Shown one piece after another: positions 9,799 to 18,264 of a stretch of DNA of 64,000 bases. Source of the DNA: Sphingomonas sp. PAMC 26605 (GTDB lineage Bacteria > Pseudomonadota > Alphaproteobacteria > Sphingomonadales > Sphingomonadaceae); NCBI RefSeq assembly GCF_000241485.1, contig NZ_JH584241.1, positions 3,677,433-3,741,432 of the forward strand, given 5' to 3'. Position numbers and translations under genes: made by a program. A model generated the notes under the pieces. The model had not been told where the DNA came from, ran no database searches, and was given only the letters and a program-made list of their open reading frames with translations. The first letter of the stretch is position 1. Every line of letters starts with the position of its first letter.

Positions 9799-12744
9799 TC
9801 AATAGCGGACCTGCAGCCGGATCGACACGCGGCGGTCGTTGATCTGGTAGTTGCGCAGCAGATTGGGATCACCCTGATAGCTCTTGTTGACCGAGTCGGT
9901 CAGGTTCTGTCCGTCGAGCGTGATCGAGGCGAAACGGTTGAGCTGATAGCCGATCGAGGCGTCGAGCGAGCCGTACGACTTGAAATAGATCGGCAGCGTC
10001 GCCGCGCCATTCTCGCTGACCGAGTCGAGGAACTTCGAGCGCCAGTTGAACGCGACGCGCGCGGTGAGCCCGTATTTGTCGTACAGCCCGATCAGATTGT
10101 AGCTGGTGCGCGACAGGTTGATCAGCGGCACCTGGAACTGCGTCTGCGAGCCCACGTTCCCCGAGGCGAGCGTCCCGGCGTTGCTGTCCGCCAGCGTGAA
10201 GTTCGCCGCCACGCCGAAGCCCGACAGCGGCCCGGGGAGGAAGTCGAAGAACTTCTGCCCGGCGACCTCGAAGCCCTGGACATAGCCCTTGGTGACGTTG
10301 GTCACCGCACTCACGTTGAACTGGACCATGCCGACACCCGCGATGCTCTGCGTCTGGAGCGAGGTGCGCGTGTCGATGATGTCGCGCAGGTTCTTGCGGA
10401 ACAGCGTGACCGCGATGTAGCCGGTCGGCTCGAAATACCATTCCGCCGCGGCATCGAACGAGGTCACTCGCTCGGGCTTGAGGTTGGGATTGCCCGCGAC
10501 CGAGCCCGACCCCTGATACGGGTTGGTCACCGCATTGTACGGCTGGCCCGAATTGACCGTCAGCGGTGTGCTGTTCGACCCGTTGTAATTGGGCGAGAGC
10601 GTGAAGGTCGGGTTGAGCTGCGCGAAGGTCGGGCGGAAGATGTTCTTCGAGAAAGCGAAGCGCGCCTGCAGCTTGGGCGTGACGTGGAACCGAACGTTCA
10701 CGCTCGGCAGCCAGGTGTCGTAGCTGCGGCCGCCAGTGTACGGCTGCACCACCGACGTGCTGGTCGAGTCGGTCGCCCCAGCGGTGCGATAGGTCAGGAT
10801 CTGGAACCCCGCGGCCGAAGCGTCGGTCTTGACGTAGCGCAACCCGACATTGCCATCCAGGTCCATCCCGGCGAGGCGCGTGCCGAACGCGGCGCGCAGA
10901 TAGGCCGAATAGTCCTTTTCGCTCACCGTGCTGGTGGTCGATTTCGTCGGATCGTCGAGCGAGCCGAACGCCGCAGTCTGGCCGCTGATCGCCTTGATGT
11001 GCGCGAAGGCCGAATCGGGGTGGAGCGCGTCGTAGAGGTTCCACTGATAGATCGGCCCGAACACCGAGTTCGCCGCGGTTCCGCGCAGCAACGTCGCCTG
11101 CCCCGGATTGTTCTCGACCACCTCCGGATGAGCCGACGCCAGATAGCAATTCGCCGCGGTCGAGTAGCTCGCGCAGGTGCCGCCGATCGTCGTCCAATTG
11201 TTGACGTTGGTCTCGCGGTTGATCGCGGTCTTGCTGCTGTAGCGCACGCCCGCGCTCAGCGACTTGAGGAAGCTGCCGTCATCGAAATCCCAGGTGAGAT
11301 CGAGCCGCGGGGTGTTGCCGACCGCGGAATTGCTGATGCGGTCGGGCTGATAGGCGGTGAAGCCGTAATTGGCGATGTTGGAGAAGAAATTGGATGGCCC
11401 GCCAGTGACCGGATCGACCGCGACCTGGGTCGGGAAGGTTCCGCGATTGTCGAACGCATAATTGTAGCTCTGGTTGAACAAGCCGGCCACGCCGCCGCTC
11501 TTGGTATAGGGCGTGATGTAGAGGTTGAGCGAATCCTGCTTCACCGTCGAATCGATGTGCTGATAGTCGAACACGAGCTTCAGCCGATCGGTGACCGACC
11601 ATTTCACGCCCGTCGTGATGTCGGTCGTGCGCGTCTTGCGGTTCGAGCCGTAGGTGACCGACAGCCCGCCCGGATTGGACAACTGCCCCGACGTCGCGAT
11701 CCCGTTGGCGACGGTATAGCTGCCGGTCGGCGCGGCGCCGTCGTCCGACGCGAAATAGGCGACGCCGGTATCGGTGAATTTGTAGGTCGTGCTCAGGACC
11801 TGCGCATAGGCCTCGACAGTGTCGGCCGGGCGCCATTGCAGCACGCCCGAGATGCTCTGCCGCTTGCGATCGCCCTGCGCGACGTTGAAGCCGCCGCCCT
11901 TCTGGACCTGGATGTTCTGGCCAGCATAGCCCGGGACGAGCGTCGATTGCACGGGCGCGCCGCCTGCATCGGCGTTCGGGCCGTGGATGTTATAGGGTTC
12001 GACCTGATCGAGATCCTGGCGGAAGAACGAGCGCTGATACGAAGCGTTGACCAGCACGCCGATCTCGCCGAGCCCGGTGTGCCAGCGATTGCTGTAGAGC
12101 GCTGAGCCGCCCCAGCCCTTCTTCTTGGCGAGATCATATTCGGTGCCCGACACGGTCGCAGCGATGATCTGCCCCGGTGCGTCGAACGGCTTGCGCGTGC
12201 GCAGGTCGATCGTGCCGCCGAGCGACCCTTCGATCATCTCCGCCGAGGGGTTCTTGAAGACATCGACGCGCGACAGGAGATCGGGGCCGATCTCGTCGAA
12301 AGCCAGGCCGACCCCGCCGTTCGCGGTGAAGATGTCGTGGCCGTTGAGCTCGGTGCGCACTTCGCTGAGGCCGCGGATCGCGACCGTGCTGCCCTCGCCG
12401 AGGTTGCGCTGGATCTGGATGCCCGAGATGCGCTGGAGCGATTCGGCGATGTTGGTGTCGGGGAACTTGCCGATGTCCTGCGCGGTGATCGAATCGACGA
12501 TCTGCTCGGAATTGCGCTTGATCGCCTGCGCCGAGGCGAGGCTGCCGCGCAGCCCGGTGATGACGATATCGGCAGGATCGGCGGGCGGATTCGCCTGCGT
12601 CGCGTCGGCAGCGGCGGGCGCTGCGGGTTGCTGCTGATCCGTCGTTGTCTGGGCCTGGGCCTGGGCCTGCGCGACCGCCGCCATACCGCAGATGCCGATC
12701 GCCAAACCGGAAACCCCGGCCAGATTGCGTACGCTCGTCATCAT
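9799..12744 (-). CDS. TonB-dependent outer-membrane receptor
   Basis: Large (981-residue) TonB-dependent receptor expected to import an oligosaccharide across the outer membrane. A Sec signal with an AQAQAQAQ run is followed by a TonB-box-like DIVITGLRGSL, the plug domain (DIGKFPDTNIAESLQRISGIQIQRN) and a long beta barrel ending in the aromatic terminus RLQVRY. It belongs to the class found in Caulobacter, Xanthomonas and sphingomonad sugar loci. The ATG at 12744 was preferred over TTG 12747; a GGGAGGGG site lies just upstream. It is divergent from the GH29 gene and followed by a strong terminator. Confidence 0.92.
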   Translation of the reverse strand: MMTSVRNLAGVSGLAIGICGMAAVAQAQAQAQTTTDQQQPAAPAAADATQANPPADPADIVITGLRGSLASAQAIKRNSEQIVDSITAQDIGKFPDTNIAESLQRISGIQIQRNLGEGSTVAIRGLSEVRTELNGHDIFTANGGVGLAFDEIGPDLLSRVDVFKNPSAEMIEGSLGGTIDLRTRKPFDAPGQIIAATVSGTEYDLAKKKGWGGSALYSNRWHTGLGEIGVLVNASYQRSFFRQDLDQVEPYNIHGPNADAGGAPVQSTLVPGYAGQNIQVQKGGGFNVAQGDRKRQSISGVLQWRPADTVEAYAQVLSTTYKFTDTGVAYFASDDGAAPTGSYTVANGIATSGQLSNPGGLSVTYGSNRKTRTTDITTGVKWSVTDRLKLVFDYQHIDSTVKQDSLNLYITPYTKSGGVAGLFNQSYNYAFDNRGTFPTQVAVDPVTGGPSNFFSNIANYGFTAYQPDRISNSAVGNTPRLDLTWDFDDGSFLKSLSAGVRYSSKTAINRETNVNNWTTIGGTCASYSTAANCYLASAHPEVVENNPGQATLLRGTAANSVFGPIYQWNLYDALHPDSAFAHIKAISGQTAAFGSLDDPTKSTTSTVSEKDYSAYLRAAFGTRLAGMDLDGNVGLRYVKTDASAAGFQILTYRTAGATDSTSTSVVQPYTGGRSYDTWLPSVNVRFHVTPKLQARFAFSKNIFRPTFAQLNPTFTLSPNYNGSNSTPLTVNSGQPYNAVTNPYQGSGSVAGNPNLKPERVTSFDAAAEWYFEPTGYIAVTLFRKNLRDIIDTRTSLQTQSIAGVGMVQFNVSAVTNVTKGYVQGFEVAGQKFFDFLPGPLSGFGVAANFTLADSNAGTLASGNVGSQTQFQVPLINLSRTSYNLIGLYDKYGLTARVAFNWRSKFLDSVSENGAATLPIYFKSYGSLDASIGYQLNRFASITLDGQNLTDSVNKSYQGDPNLLRNYQINDRRVSIRLQVRY
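12649..12672. repeat. Hexanucleotide tandem repeat in receptor signal peptide
   Basis: Three exact CTGGGC units plus a variant CTGCGC encode alternating Ala-Gln (AQAQAQAQ) at the signal-peptide end. A change in unit number would stay in frame. Confidence 0.7.
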
Positions 12745-12789
12745 CAAATCCCCTCCCTCACGTCCCTGTCCGGGCTTGGAGCTTGCATA

Positions 12790-12801
12790 GAGGATATCCT
12801 C
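12790..12801. promoter_or_regulatory. Palindrome in the receptor/fucosidase divergent region
   Basis: GAGGATATCCTC is a perfect 12-bp palindrome 45 bases upstream of the receptor start, inside the roughly 300-base, AT-richer region (12745–13051) between two divergent sugar genes. A second inverted pair, CATAT…ATATG, lies at 12803–12826. The rest of the region holds no recognisable gene. The palindrome is a candidate operator; the cognate regulator is not known. Confidence 0.4.
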
Positions 12802-13051
12802 ACATATGAAAACAGAAATTTATATGCGCTAAAAGAAATCTCATTCCGGAGGCAGGATTCGCGCCCTGCCCAACCTGAATCTTTCGTGGCTTGCATCAAA
12901 GAGAATAGTATTGCACCTGTGAAAGTGCTCCACGCGCCGCTGCGGGCTATCGTCAGCCGTCGCTTGGCTACCACGCGCTAGGCGCATACCGGACAGTGGC
13001 GACCTGCTCGGCACAATCAATCGGCGGCGGGACCGCACGTGGGAGGAAACG

Positions 13052-14602
13052 ATGACGAACTTCAGCAAGCGCGAGCTCTTATATGGCCCCCTCGCCGCGC
13101 TAGGCGTCGGTGCGTTGAATCGCGTGGCGCCTGTGGCGGCGGCGACCAGCAAGCCCCGCATGGGCGCGATCGAACGCGGCCCGTTCAACGCCACCCACGA
13201 ATCGCTTTCGACCTACGCCACGCCCGACTGGTTCAAGGATGCGAAGTTCGGGATCTGGGCGCATTGGGGGCCGCAGGCCGTTCCCGCGCGCGGCGACTGG
13301 TATGCGCGTTGGATGTACGTCCCGGGCCACCCGCATTACGAGCATCACCTCAAGACCTACGGCCACCCGTCGGAAAAGGGCTATAAGGACATCATTCCGC
13401 TGTGGACCGCGGAGCATTGGGATCCCGAGGCGCTGATGGCGCGCTATGCCAAGGCGGGTGCCAAATATTTCGTGTCGATGGGCGTCCACCATGACAATTT
13501 CGATCTGTGGAATTCGAAGCACAACCGCTGGAACGCGGTCGCGATGGGCCCGAAGCGCGACGTCGTCGGCACGTGGCAAAAGGCGGCGAAGCGGCAGGGC
13601 CTGCGTTTCGGTGTTTCGGAGCATCTCGGCGCGAGCCATAACTGGTGGTATCCCAACCATGGCTATGACCAGTTCTGGCCCAAGCTCGGCATTCCCTATG
13701 ACGGCGCCAATCCCGCCTATGCCGATCTCTATCACGACAATCGCACCGAGCCGTTCATCGACACCAAGGCGAGCTGGTACACGACCGACCCGGCCTATCA
13801 TCAATTATGGCTGAAGCGGATCCGCGATCTGGTCGACGGCTATCAGCCCGATCTGCTCTATTCCGACGGCGGGTTGCCGTTCGGCGAGGTCGGCCGCAGT
13901 CTGGTCGCGCATCTCTACAACAGCAGCATCGCGCGCAGCGGCAAGCTCGAGGCGGTCTATAACTGCAAGGACGCGGGCACCGGCGAATTCTTCAAGGAAG
14001 GCATGGTGCAGGACGTCGAGCGCGGTGTGCTGAAGGGCATCAACCCGCTCCCCTGGCAGACCGACACATCGAACGGTGACTGGTTCTACAACGAACACGA
14101 GACCTACAAGTCGTCGAACCAGATCGTCACGATGCTCGCCGACATCGTCAGCAAGAACGGCAACATGCTGCTCAACGTCGTGCTGCGCGGCGACGGCTCG
14201 CTGCCGCCCGAATCCGACAGTCTGCTGACCGATCTCGCCGCCTGGATGGCGGTCAATGGCGAAGCGATCCACGGCACCCGGCCGTGGACGCTCTATGGCG
14301 AGGGGCCGACCGAAGCGGTCGAGGGCATGTTCAAGGAGAAAGCGGACTATTCGCCGCGTGACATCCGCTTCACGACCAAGGGCAAGGCGCTCTACGCGAT
14401 CACGCTCGGCGAGCCGCGCGGCACGACCGAAATCGCCGCGCTACGCAGCGGAGCCCCGCAGGCGCGCGGCCGCGTCGTCGGTGTCGAGCTGCTCGGCGCT
14501 GGCCCCGTGCGCTTCCGCCAGACCGCTGCTGCGCTGTCGATCGATATTCCCGCGCGACTCCCGACGCGCCATGCCAGCGTCTTCAAGATCCACCAGGCCT
14601 GA
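13052..14602 (+). CDS. Exported GH29 alpha-L-fucosidase
   Basis: A 516-residue hydrolase that would remove alpha-L-fucose by a retaining mechanism. The N-terminus (FSKRELLYGPLAALGVG) resembles a twin-arginine signal with Lys-Arg in place of Arg-Arg. GH29 landmarks are clear: WFKDAKFGIWAHWG, the strand FVSMGVHHDNFDLWNS, and LLYSDGGLPF carrying the nucleophile Asp (near 272). The C-terminal beta domain follows. It begins the plus-strand arm of the sugar locus, with a GGAGG ribosome site just upstream, and is followed 43 bases later by a GH42 gene. Confidence 0.92.
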   Translation: MTNFSKRELLYGPLAALGVGALNRVAPVAAATSKPRMGAIERGPFNATHESLSTYATPDWFKDAKFGIWAHWGPQAVPARGDWYARWMYVPGHPHYEHHLKTYGHPSEKGYKDIIPLWTAEHWDPEALMARYAKAGAKYFVSMGVHHDNFDLWNSKHNRWNAVAMGPKRDVVGTWQKAAKRQGLRFGVSEHLGASHNWWYPNHGYDQFWPKLGIPYDGANPAYADLYHDNRTEPFIDTKASWYTTDPAYHQLWLKRIRDLVDGYQPDLLYSDGGLPFGEVGRSLVAHLYNSSIARSGKLEAVYNCKDAGTGEFFKEGMVQDVERGVLKGINPLPWQTDTSNGDWFYNEHETYKSSNQIVTMLADIVSKNGNMLLNVVLRGDGSLPPESDSLLTDLAAWMAVNGEAIHGTRPWTLYGEGPTEAVEGMFKEKADYSPRDIRFTTKGKALYAITLGEPRGTTEIAALRSGAPQARGRVVGVELLGAGPVRFRQTAAALSIDIPARLPTRHASVFKIHQA

Positions 14603-14645
14603 TACCGGCGCGCCGACCCTGCCCAGACTTACGAAGGACCATCCC

Positions 14646-16715
14646 ATGTATCGTCGCCCGGCCCGCCTTGCCAGCATCGCGCTCGCGCTCGTCCTTTCGA
14701 GTGCCGTCGCGCTCGCCCCATCGGCGCGCGCGCAGAGCGCGGTCGGCCATCCCGGCTGGCCCGGCAAGGGCGAGCTGTTCGTCGGCGCCTGCTATCAGCC
14801 GATCGATCGCAGCCCCGCGCAGATCCGTGAGGATATCGCGATCATGAAGCGCGCTGGCTTCACGATGGTGCGGATGGGCGATCTGTCGTGGGATTCGTTC
14901 GAACCCGAGGAAGGCCGCTTCACCTTCGAATGGTTCGACGACGTGATCGCGCAGATGCACGCCGCCGGGATTCGCGTGATCGTCGACATTCCGGGTCAGC
15001 CCGCGCCGATCTGGCTGCACAAGAAATATCCCGGGGTCGATATCGTCAATCAGGACGGCGTGCGGATCAACCCCGCCAGCCGCTATTGGGACAATATCAG
15101 CGACCCCGACTATCGCCGCCTCGCCGCCCGGCTCGCCCAGAAGATGATGCAGCGCTACGCGCACAATCCGGCAGTGATCGCGCTCGGCTATGACAATGAG
15201 ATCGGCAACGGGCACATGTCCTATTCGCCGGCCGATCGGACGCGCTTCGTCGCGTGGCTCAAGCGCCGCTACGGCACGATCGAAGCGCTCAACAAGGCAT
15301 GGGCGACACAGCGCTGGTCGCGCCGCATCAACAACTGGGACGAGGTCGACATCCCGTACGAGCGCGGCCCCGGCCCGAACGAGCGCTATCTCGATTTGCA
15401 TCGCTATTGGTCCGACGACACTGTCGGCGCGCTCGAGGAATTGGAAGCGGTGCGCAAGCAATACGCGCCCAATTTGCCCGTCGCCTCGAACTTCTGGCCC
15501 AATGCCAGCACGAAGGGCTTCGATTACCTGCGCGCGTGGGACAAGATCTCGACCTATGGCGCGCAGGGCTTCTATCCCGGCGACCCGCTCAGCGCCGCGG
15601 TCGATGTGATGTCGAACCGCGCGGGCCACACCACGCCGGTGTGGTTCAACGAATTCACCGCCGGCGGCGGCGGCTATTACGGCACGCCCGGGCGCGCGCG
15701 GATGTGGGCCTATTACGGGCTGATCTATTACGCGCAGAGCTTCCTCGCCTGGACCTTCAACTCGCATAGTGGCGGCGAGGAACAGGCGCTGTTCGGGCTG
15801 GTCGACCATGACGGCCGGGCATCGTGGAAGGTCGACGAATTCGCGCAGATCGCGCGCGAGTTCAAAACGCTCAAGACGCTCGGCTTCCCGCGCTACGATC
15901 CGCCGCAGGTCGCGGTGAACTTTTCCTATCAGAGCTATTGGCTGACCAACCCGCCCCCCGGTCCCAACACGATGCAGGAATATTTCAAGGGCGATTACAA
16001 CAAGTTCGAACAAGCCGCGTACAAGCCGTTGTTCGAGGACAATATCGACGCGGCGGTGATCGATTTCGGCCACGACTCGCTCGACAAGTACAAGCTTGCG
16101 ATCCTGCCGAGCGCCTATGTGATGGACGCGGCGACCGCGGCCGCAGTGCGCAAATATGTCGCGAACGGCGGGACCGTCATCATGACCGGCTATTCGGCCA
16201 AGGTCGACGAGACCGGCAAATGGTTCGAGACGCCCCTGCCCGGCCGCCTCGGCGACGTGTTCGGCGTGCGCACCAATGCCTTCTACCGGGCCGAACAGCC
16301 GCTGAAGGTGAGCTTCGACGGCGCGACGTTGACCGGCAGCGACCCCTATTACGAAATCCTCGAGCCGAGCACCGCGACGCCGCTCGCGAGCTTCGCCAAC
16401 ACGCCGCAGCATAGCCCGGCGATCACGCTCAACCATTACGGCAAGGGCCAGGCGATCTACGTCGCCACCGCGCCGCAGTCCGAACTGATCGGGCCACTGG
16501 TCCGCTCGCTCTACGCCAAGCTCGGCATCAAGCCCGGCCCAAGGACGCCCGCAGGCGTGATCGCGCGCGAGGTCGATGGGCGGACGCTCTACGTCAACAC
16601 GACGCAGGCGCCAGTCAGCGTATCGTTCGGCGGCAGCAAGCGCGGTTTGCTGTCGAACAAGCCCTACGACGGCACGCTGCCCCTCGCCCCCTATGGCGTC
16701 GAAATCGTCCAGTGA
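14646..16715 (+). CDS. Secreted GH42 beta-galactosidase
   Basis: A 689-residue GH42 enzyme with a Sec signal (MYRRPARLASIALALVL…ARAQ). Domain A is a TIM barrel starting FVGACYQPIDRSPAQIREDI; the acid/base is Glu near 185 in GYDNEIGNGH and the nucleophile Glu near 336 in VWFNEFTAGG. Domain B is a trimerisation-type Rossmann-like fold (KLAILPSAYVMD; GGTVIMTGYSA) and domain C a small beta domain ending GVEIVQ. GH42 members mostly cleave terminal beta-galactose. The ATG at 14646 directly precedes the signal; longer in-frame starts would overlap the GH29 gene. Confidence 0.93.
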   Translation: MYRRPARLASIALALVLSSAVALAPSARAQSAVGHPGWPGKGELFVGACYQPIDRSPAQIREDIAIMKRAGFTMVRMGDLSWDSFEPEEGRFTFEWFDDVIAQMHAAGIRVIVDIPGQPAPIWLHKKYPGVDIVNQDGVRINPASRYWDNISDPDYRRLAARLAQKMMQRYAHNPAVIALGYDNEIGNGHMSYSPADRTRFVAWLKRRYGTIEALNKAWATQRWSRRINNWDEVDIPYERGPGPNERYLDLHRYWSDDTVGALEELEAVRKQYAPNLPVASNFWPNASTKGFDYLRAWDKISTYGAQGFYPGDPLSAAVDVMSNRAGHTTPVWFNEFTAGGGGYYGTPGRARMWAYYGLIYYAQSFLAWTFNSHSGGEEQALFGLVDHDGRASWKVDEFAQIAREFKTLKTLGFPRYDPPQVAVNFSYQSYWLTNPPPGPNTMQEYFKGDYNKFEQAAYKPLFEDNIDAAVIDFGHDSLDKYKLAILPSAYVMDAATAAAVRKYVANGGTVIMTGYSAKVDETGKWFETPLPGRLGDVFGVRTNAFYRAEQPLKVSFDGATLTGSDPYYEILEPSTATPLASFANTPQHSPAITLNHYGKGQAIYVATAPQSELIGPLVRSLYAKLGIKPGPRTPAGVIAREVDGRTLYVNTTQAPVSVSFGGSKRGLLSNKPYDGTLPLAPYGVEIVQ

Positions 16716-16845
16716 TCCCACCGGCGGCCGGCACCGCGCACGCGCCTTGCATGTCCTCCACTACCTAGGAATGATCGCGACGCCCATCGGGAGACGATAC
16801 GGCTGGATCGGAGCGTCGAGAGCCGGTCCGCGTCGATCAGCGGTA

Positions 16846-17250
16846 TCACGGCTGATCCTCCAGCGCGTAGATCTGTTCGGCGGTGACCCACTTCTCGCCC
16901 TCGGCCGCGAAGCGCAAGCGGCGCTGAAAGCGGTCCATCAGCGTCTCCCACGCCTGGATCTCGGGATCGGTCGCGTCGCGCACGGCCTTGGCCGCCGGGT
17001 CGAAGTCCGGTGTCGTCTCCATCAGCATTACCAGGCGATCGCCGACCTGCCAGATCTCGAGCGTGGCGATCCCATCGGCGCGGATCGCGCGCGTGACAGC
17101 AGCGGGCGGACCACCCGGACGATGCCAGTGGCGATAGGCGGCGATCGCTTCGGGATCGTCGTGCAGGTCGAGGACGAGCACGTGCCGGGTGCGTCGTCCG
17201 GGAGCCGCCGACACGGCACCGCTATCGGGCAAAAACGTGTCGGACGTCAT
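16846..17250 (-). CDS. L-rhamnose/L-fucose mutarotase family protein
   Basis: A 134-residue RhaM-type mutarotase, expected to interconvert alpha and beta anomers of a deoxy sugar in the cytoplasm. The fold motifs are HVLVLDLHDDPEAIAAYRHWH, the central IATLEIWQVGDRLVMLMET strand and the C-terminal WETLMDRFQRRL. With a GH29 fucosidase nearby, L-fucose is the likely substrate. The ATG at 17250 follows an AGGTGA site; the longer frame upstream is coding-like only by GC bias. It is convergent with the GH42 gene and divergent from the IclR regulator. Confidence 0.8.
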   Translation of the reverse strand: MTSDTFLPDSGAVSAAPGRRTRHVLVLDLHDDPEAIAAYRHWHRPGGPPAAVTRAIRADGIATLEIWQVGDRLVMLMETTPDFDPAAKAVRDATDPEIQAWETLMDRFQRRLRFAAEGEKWVTAEQIYALEDQP

Positions 17251-17342
17251 GGCTTCACCTTTGCTGTCTCGTCGATCACGCCGTATGCCACCGGCAGCGC
17301 CGATTGCCATCGCCCGCTCTTTCCTGCGACGCGGGCCGCCGT

Positions 17343-17355
17343 TATGCCGCGCATA
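17343..17355. promoter_or_regulatory. Palindrome upstream of the IclR regulator
   Basis: TATGC-CGC-GCATA is a perfect inverted repeat 38 bases before the regulator's GTG. A matching half-site, CCGTATGC (17281–17288), pairs with GCATACGG (17351–17358). Both lie between the divergent mutarotase and IclR genes, so they are candidate operators for autoregulation. Confidence 0.4.
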
Positions 17356-17393
17356 CGGTCGTCGTGGCGGGACCGCCACACCGGAGGATTTAC

Positions 17394-18188
17394 GTGACCA
17401 AGAACGGACCGAAAGGCGTCTATGCCGCGCCCGCGCTGGAAAAGGCGTTCGAGATCATCGAATTGCTCGCCGAGCATCCCGATGGCGCGCTGGTCAGCGA
17501 GATGGCGGCGAGTCTCGGTCGCTCGGTCGGCGAACTGTTCCGCATCGTGATCGTGATGGAGCGGCTCGGCTATCTGCGCAAATCGGTCCACACCGATCGC
17601 TACACCGTGTCGTACAAGCTGCTCGAGACCGCCTATCGCGCGACCCCGGCGCAGAATCTGGTGCGCGCCGCGCTGCCGCAGATGCAGAGCCTCGCGCTGG
17701 CGGTCGGCCAATCCTGCCATCTGGTGGTGGCGAGCGAAGATCATGGCTTGGTGATCGCCTGCGAACAGCAGCCCGGTGTCCGTGGCTTTTCGTTGCGCGT
17801 CGGCGCGCGGATCGACCTGGTCAACAGCTGCTCGGGCCAGATCCTGCTGGCCTATGCCACACCGCAGCGCAGCGACCGGATTCTCGCGGCGATCGACGCG
17901 CAGCGCGCGGATCCGGTCGATCGTGAGCGTTTGGCGCAGCGCTTCGCGGTCATCCGCGCCGCGGGGCATGACAGCCGGCAGAGTCCGATAACCCACGGGG
18001 TGACCGATATCAGCTTCCCCGTGTTCGGCTTCGACGGGCGCGCGATGGCCGCGCTGACCATCCCGTTCCTCGAACTCATCGACGGCTCGCAAAAGGTTGG
18101 GCTCGAGGCGGCGCGCGATGCGCTCCGCGCCGCCACCGCGGCGATCTCCGATACGCTCGGCTATCACGGCGCGCCGTCGGACGCGTAA
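17394..18188 (+). CDS. IclR-family transcriptional regulator
   Basis: A 264-residue regulator. The N-terminal winged helix (LEKAFEIIELLAEHPDGALVSEMAASLGRSVGELFRIVIVMERLGYL) is followed by the IclR effector domain, with LRVGARIDLVNSCSGQILLAY and the conserved SFPVFGFDGRAMAALTIP near the ligand pocket. The GTG start at 17394 has a strong GGAGGA site; an in-frame upstream start at 17304 lacks one. It is divergent from the mutarotase and convergent with the zinc dehydrogenase, so it likely controls fucose-type sugar catabolism in response to an acid or sugar intermediate. Confidence 0.9.
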   Translation: MTKNGPKGVYAAPALEKAFEIIELLAEHPDGALVSEMAASLGRSVGELFRIVIVMERLGYLRKSVHTDRYTVSYKLLETAYRATPAQNLVRAALPQMQSLALAVGQSCHLVVASEDHGLVIACEQQPGVRGFSLRVGARIDLVNSCSGQILLAYATPQRSDRILAAIDAQRADPVDRERLAQRFAVIRAAGHDSRQSPITHGVTDISFPVFGFDGRAMAALTIPFLELIDGSQKVGLEAARDALRAATAAISDTLGYHGAPSDA

Positions 18189-18264
18189 TCCAGCGCACCG
18201 TGTCCCCCGAATGCGGTCTGCTGAGTCGGCGCTCCGCCGAGCGTCCGCGCGCGCTGCCCAGGTT

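Noticed and set aside
14583..16721. A 712-codon minus-strand frame opposite the GH42 gene
   Set aside because: No recognisable domain; the plus strand encodes a complete GH42 enzyme with signal peptide.
18223..18237. TCGGCG…CGCCGA hairpin between convergent IclR and dehydrogenase genes
   Set aside because: Short stem without a T-tract; expected by chance in GC-rich sequence.
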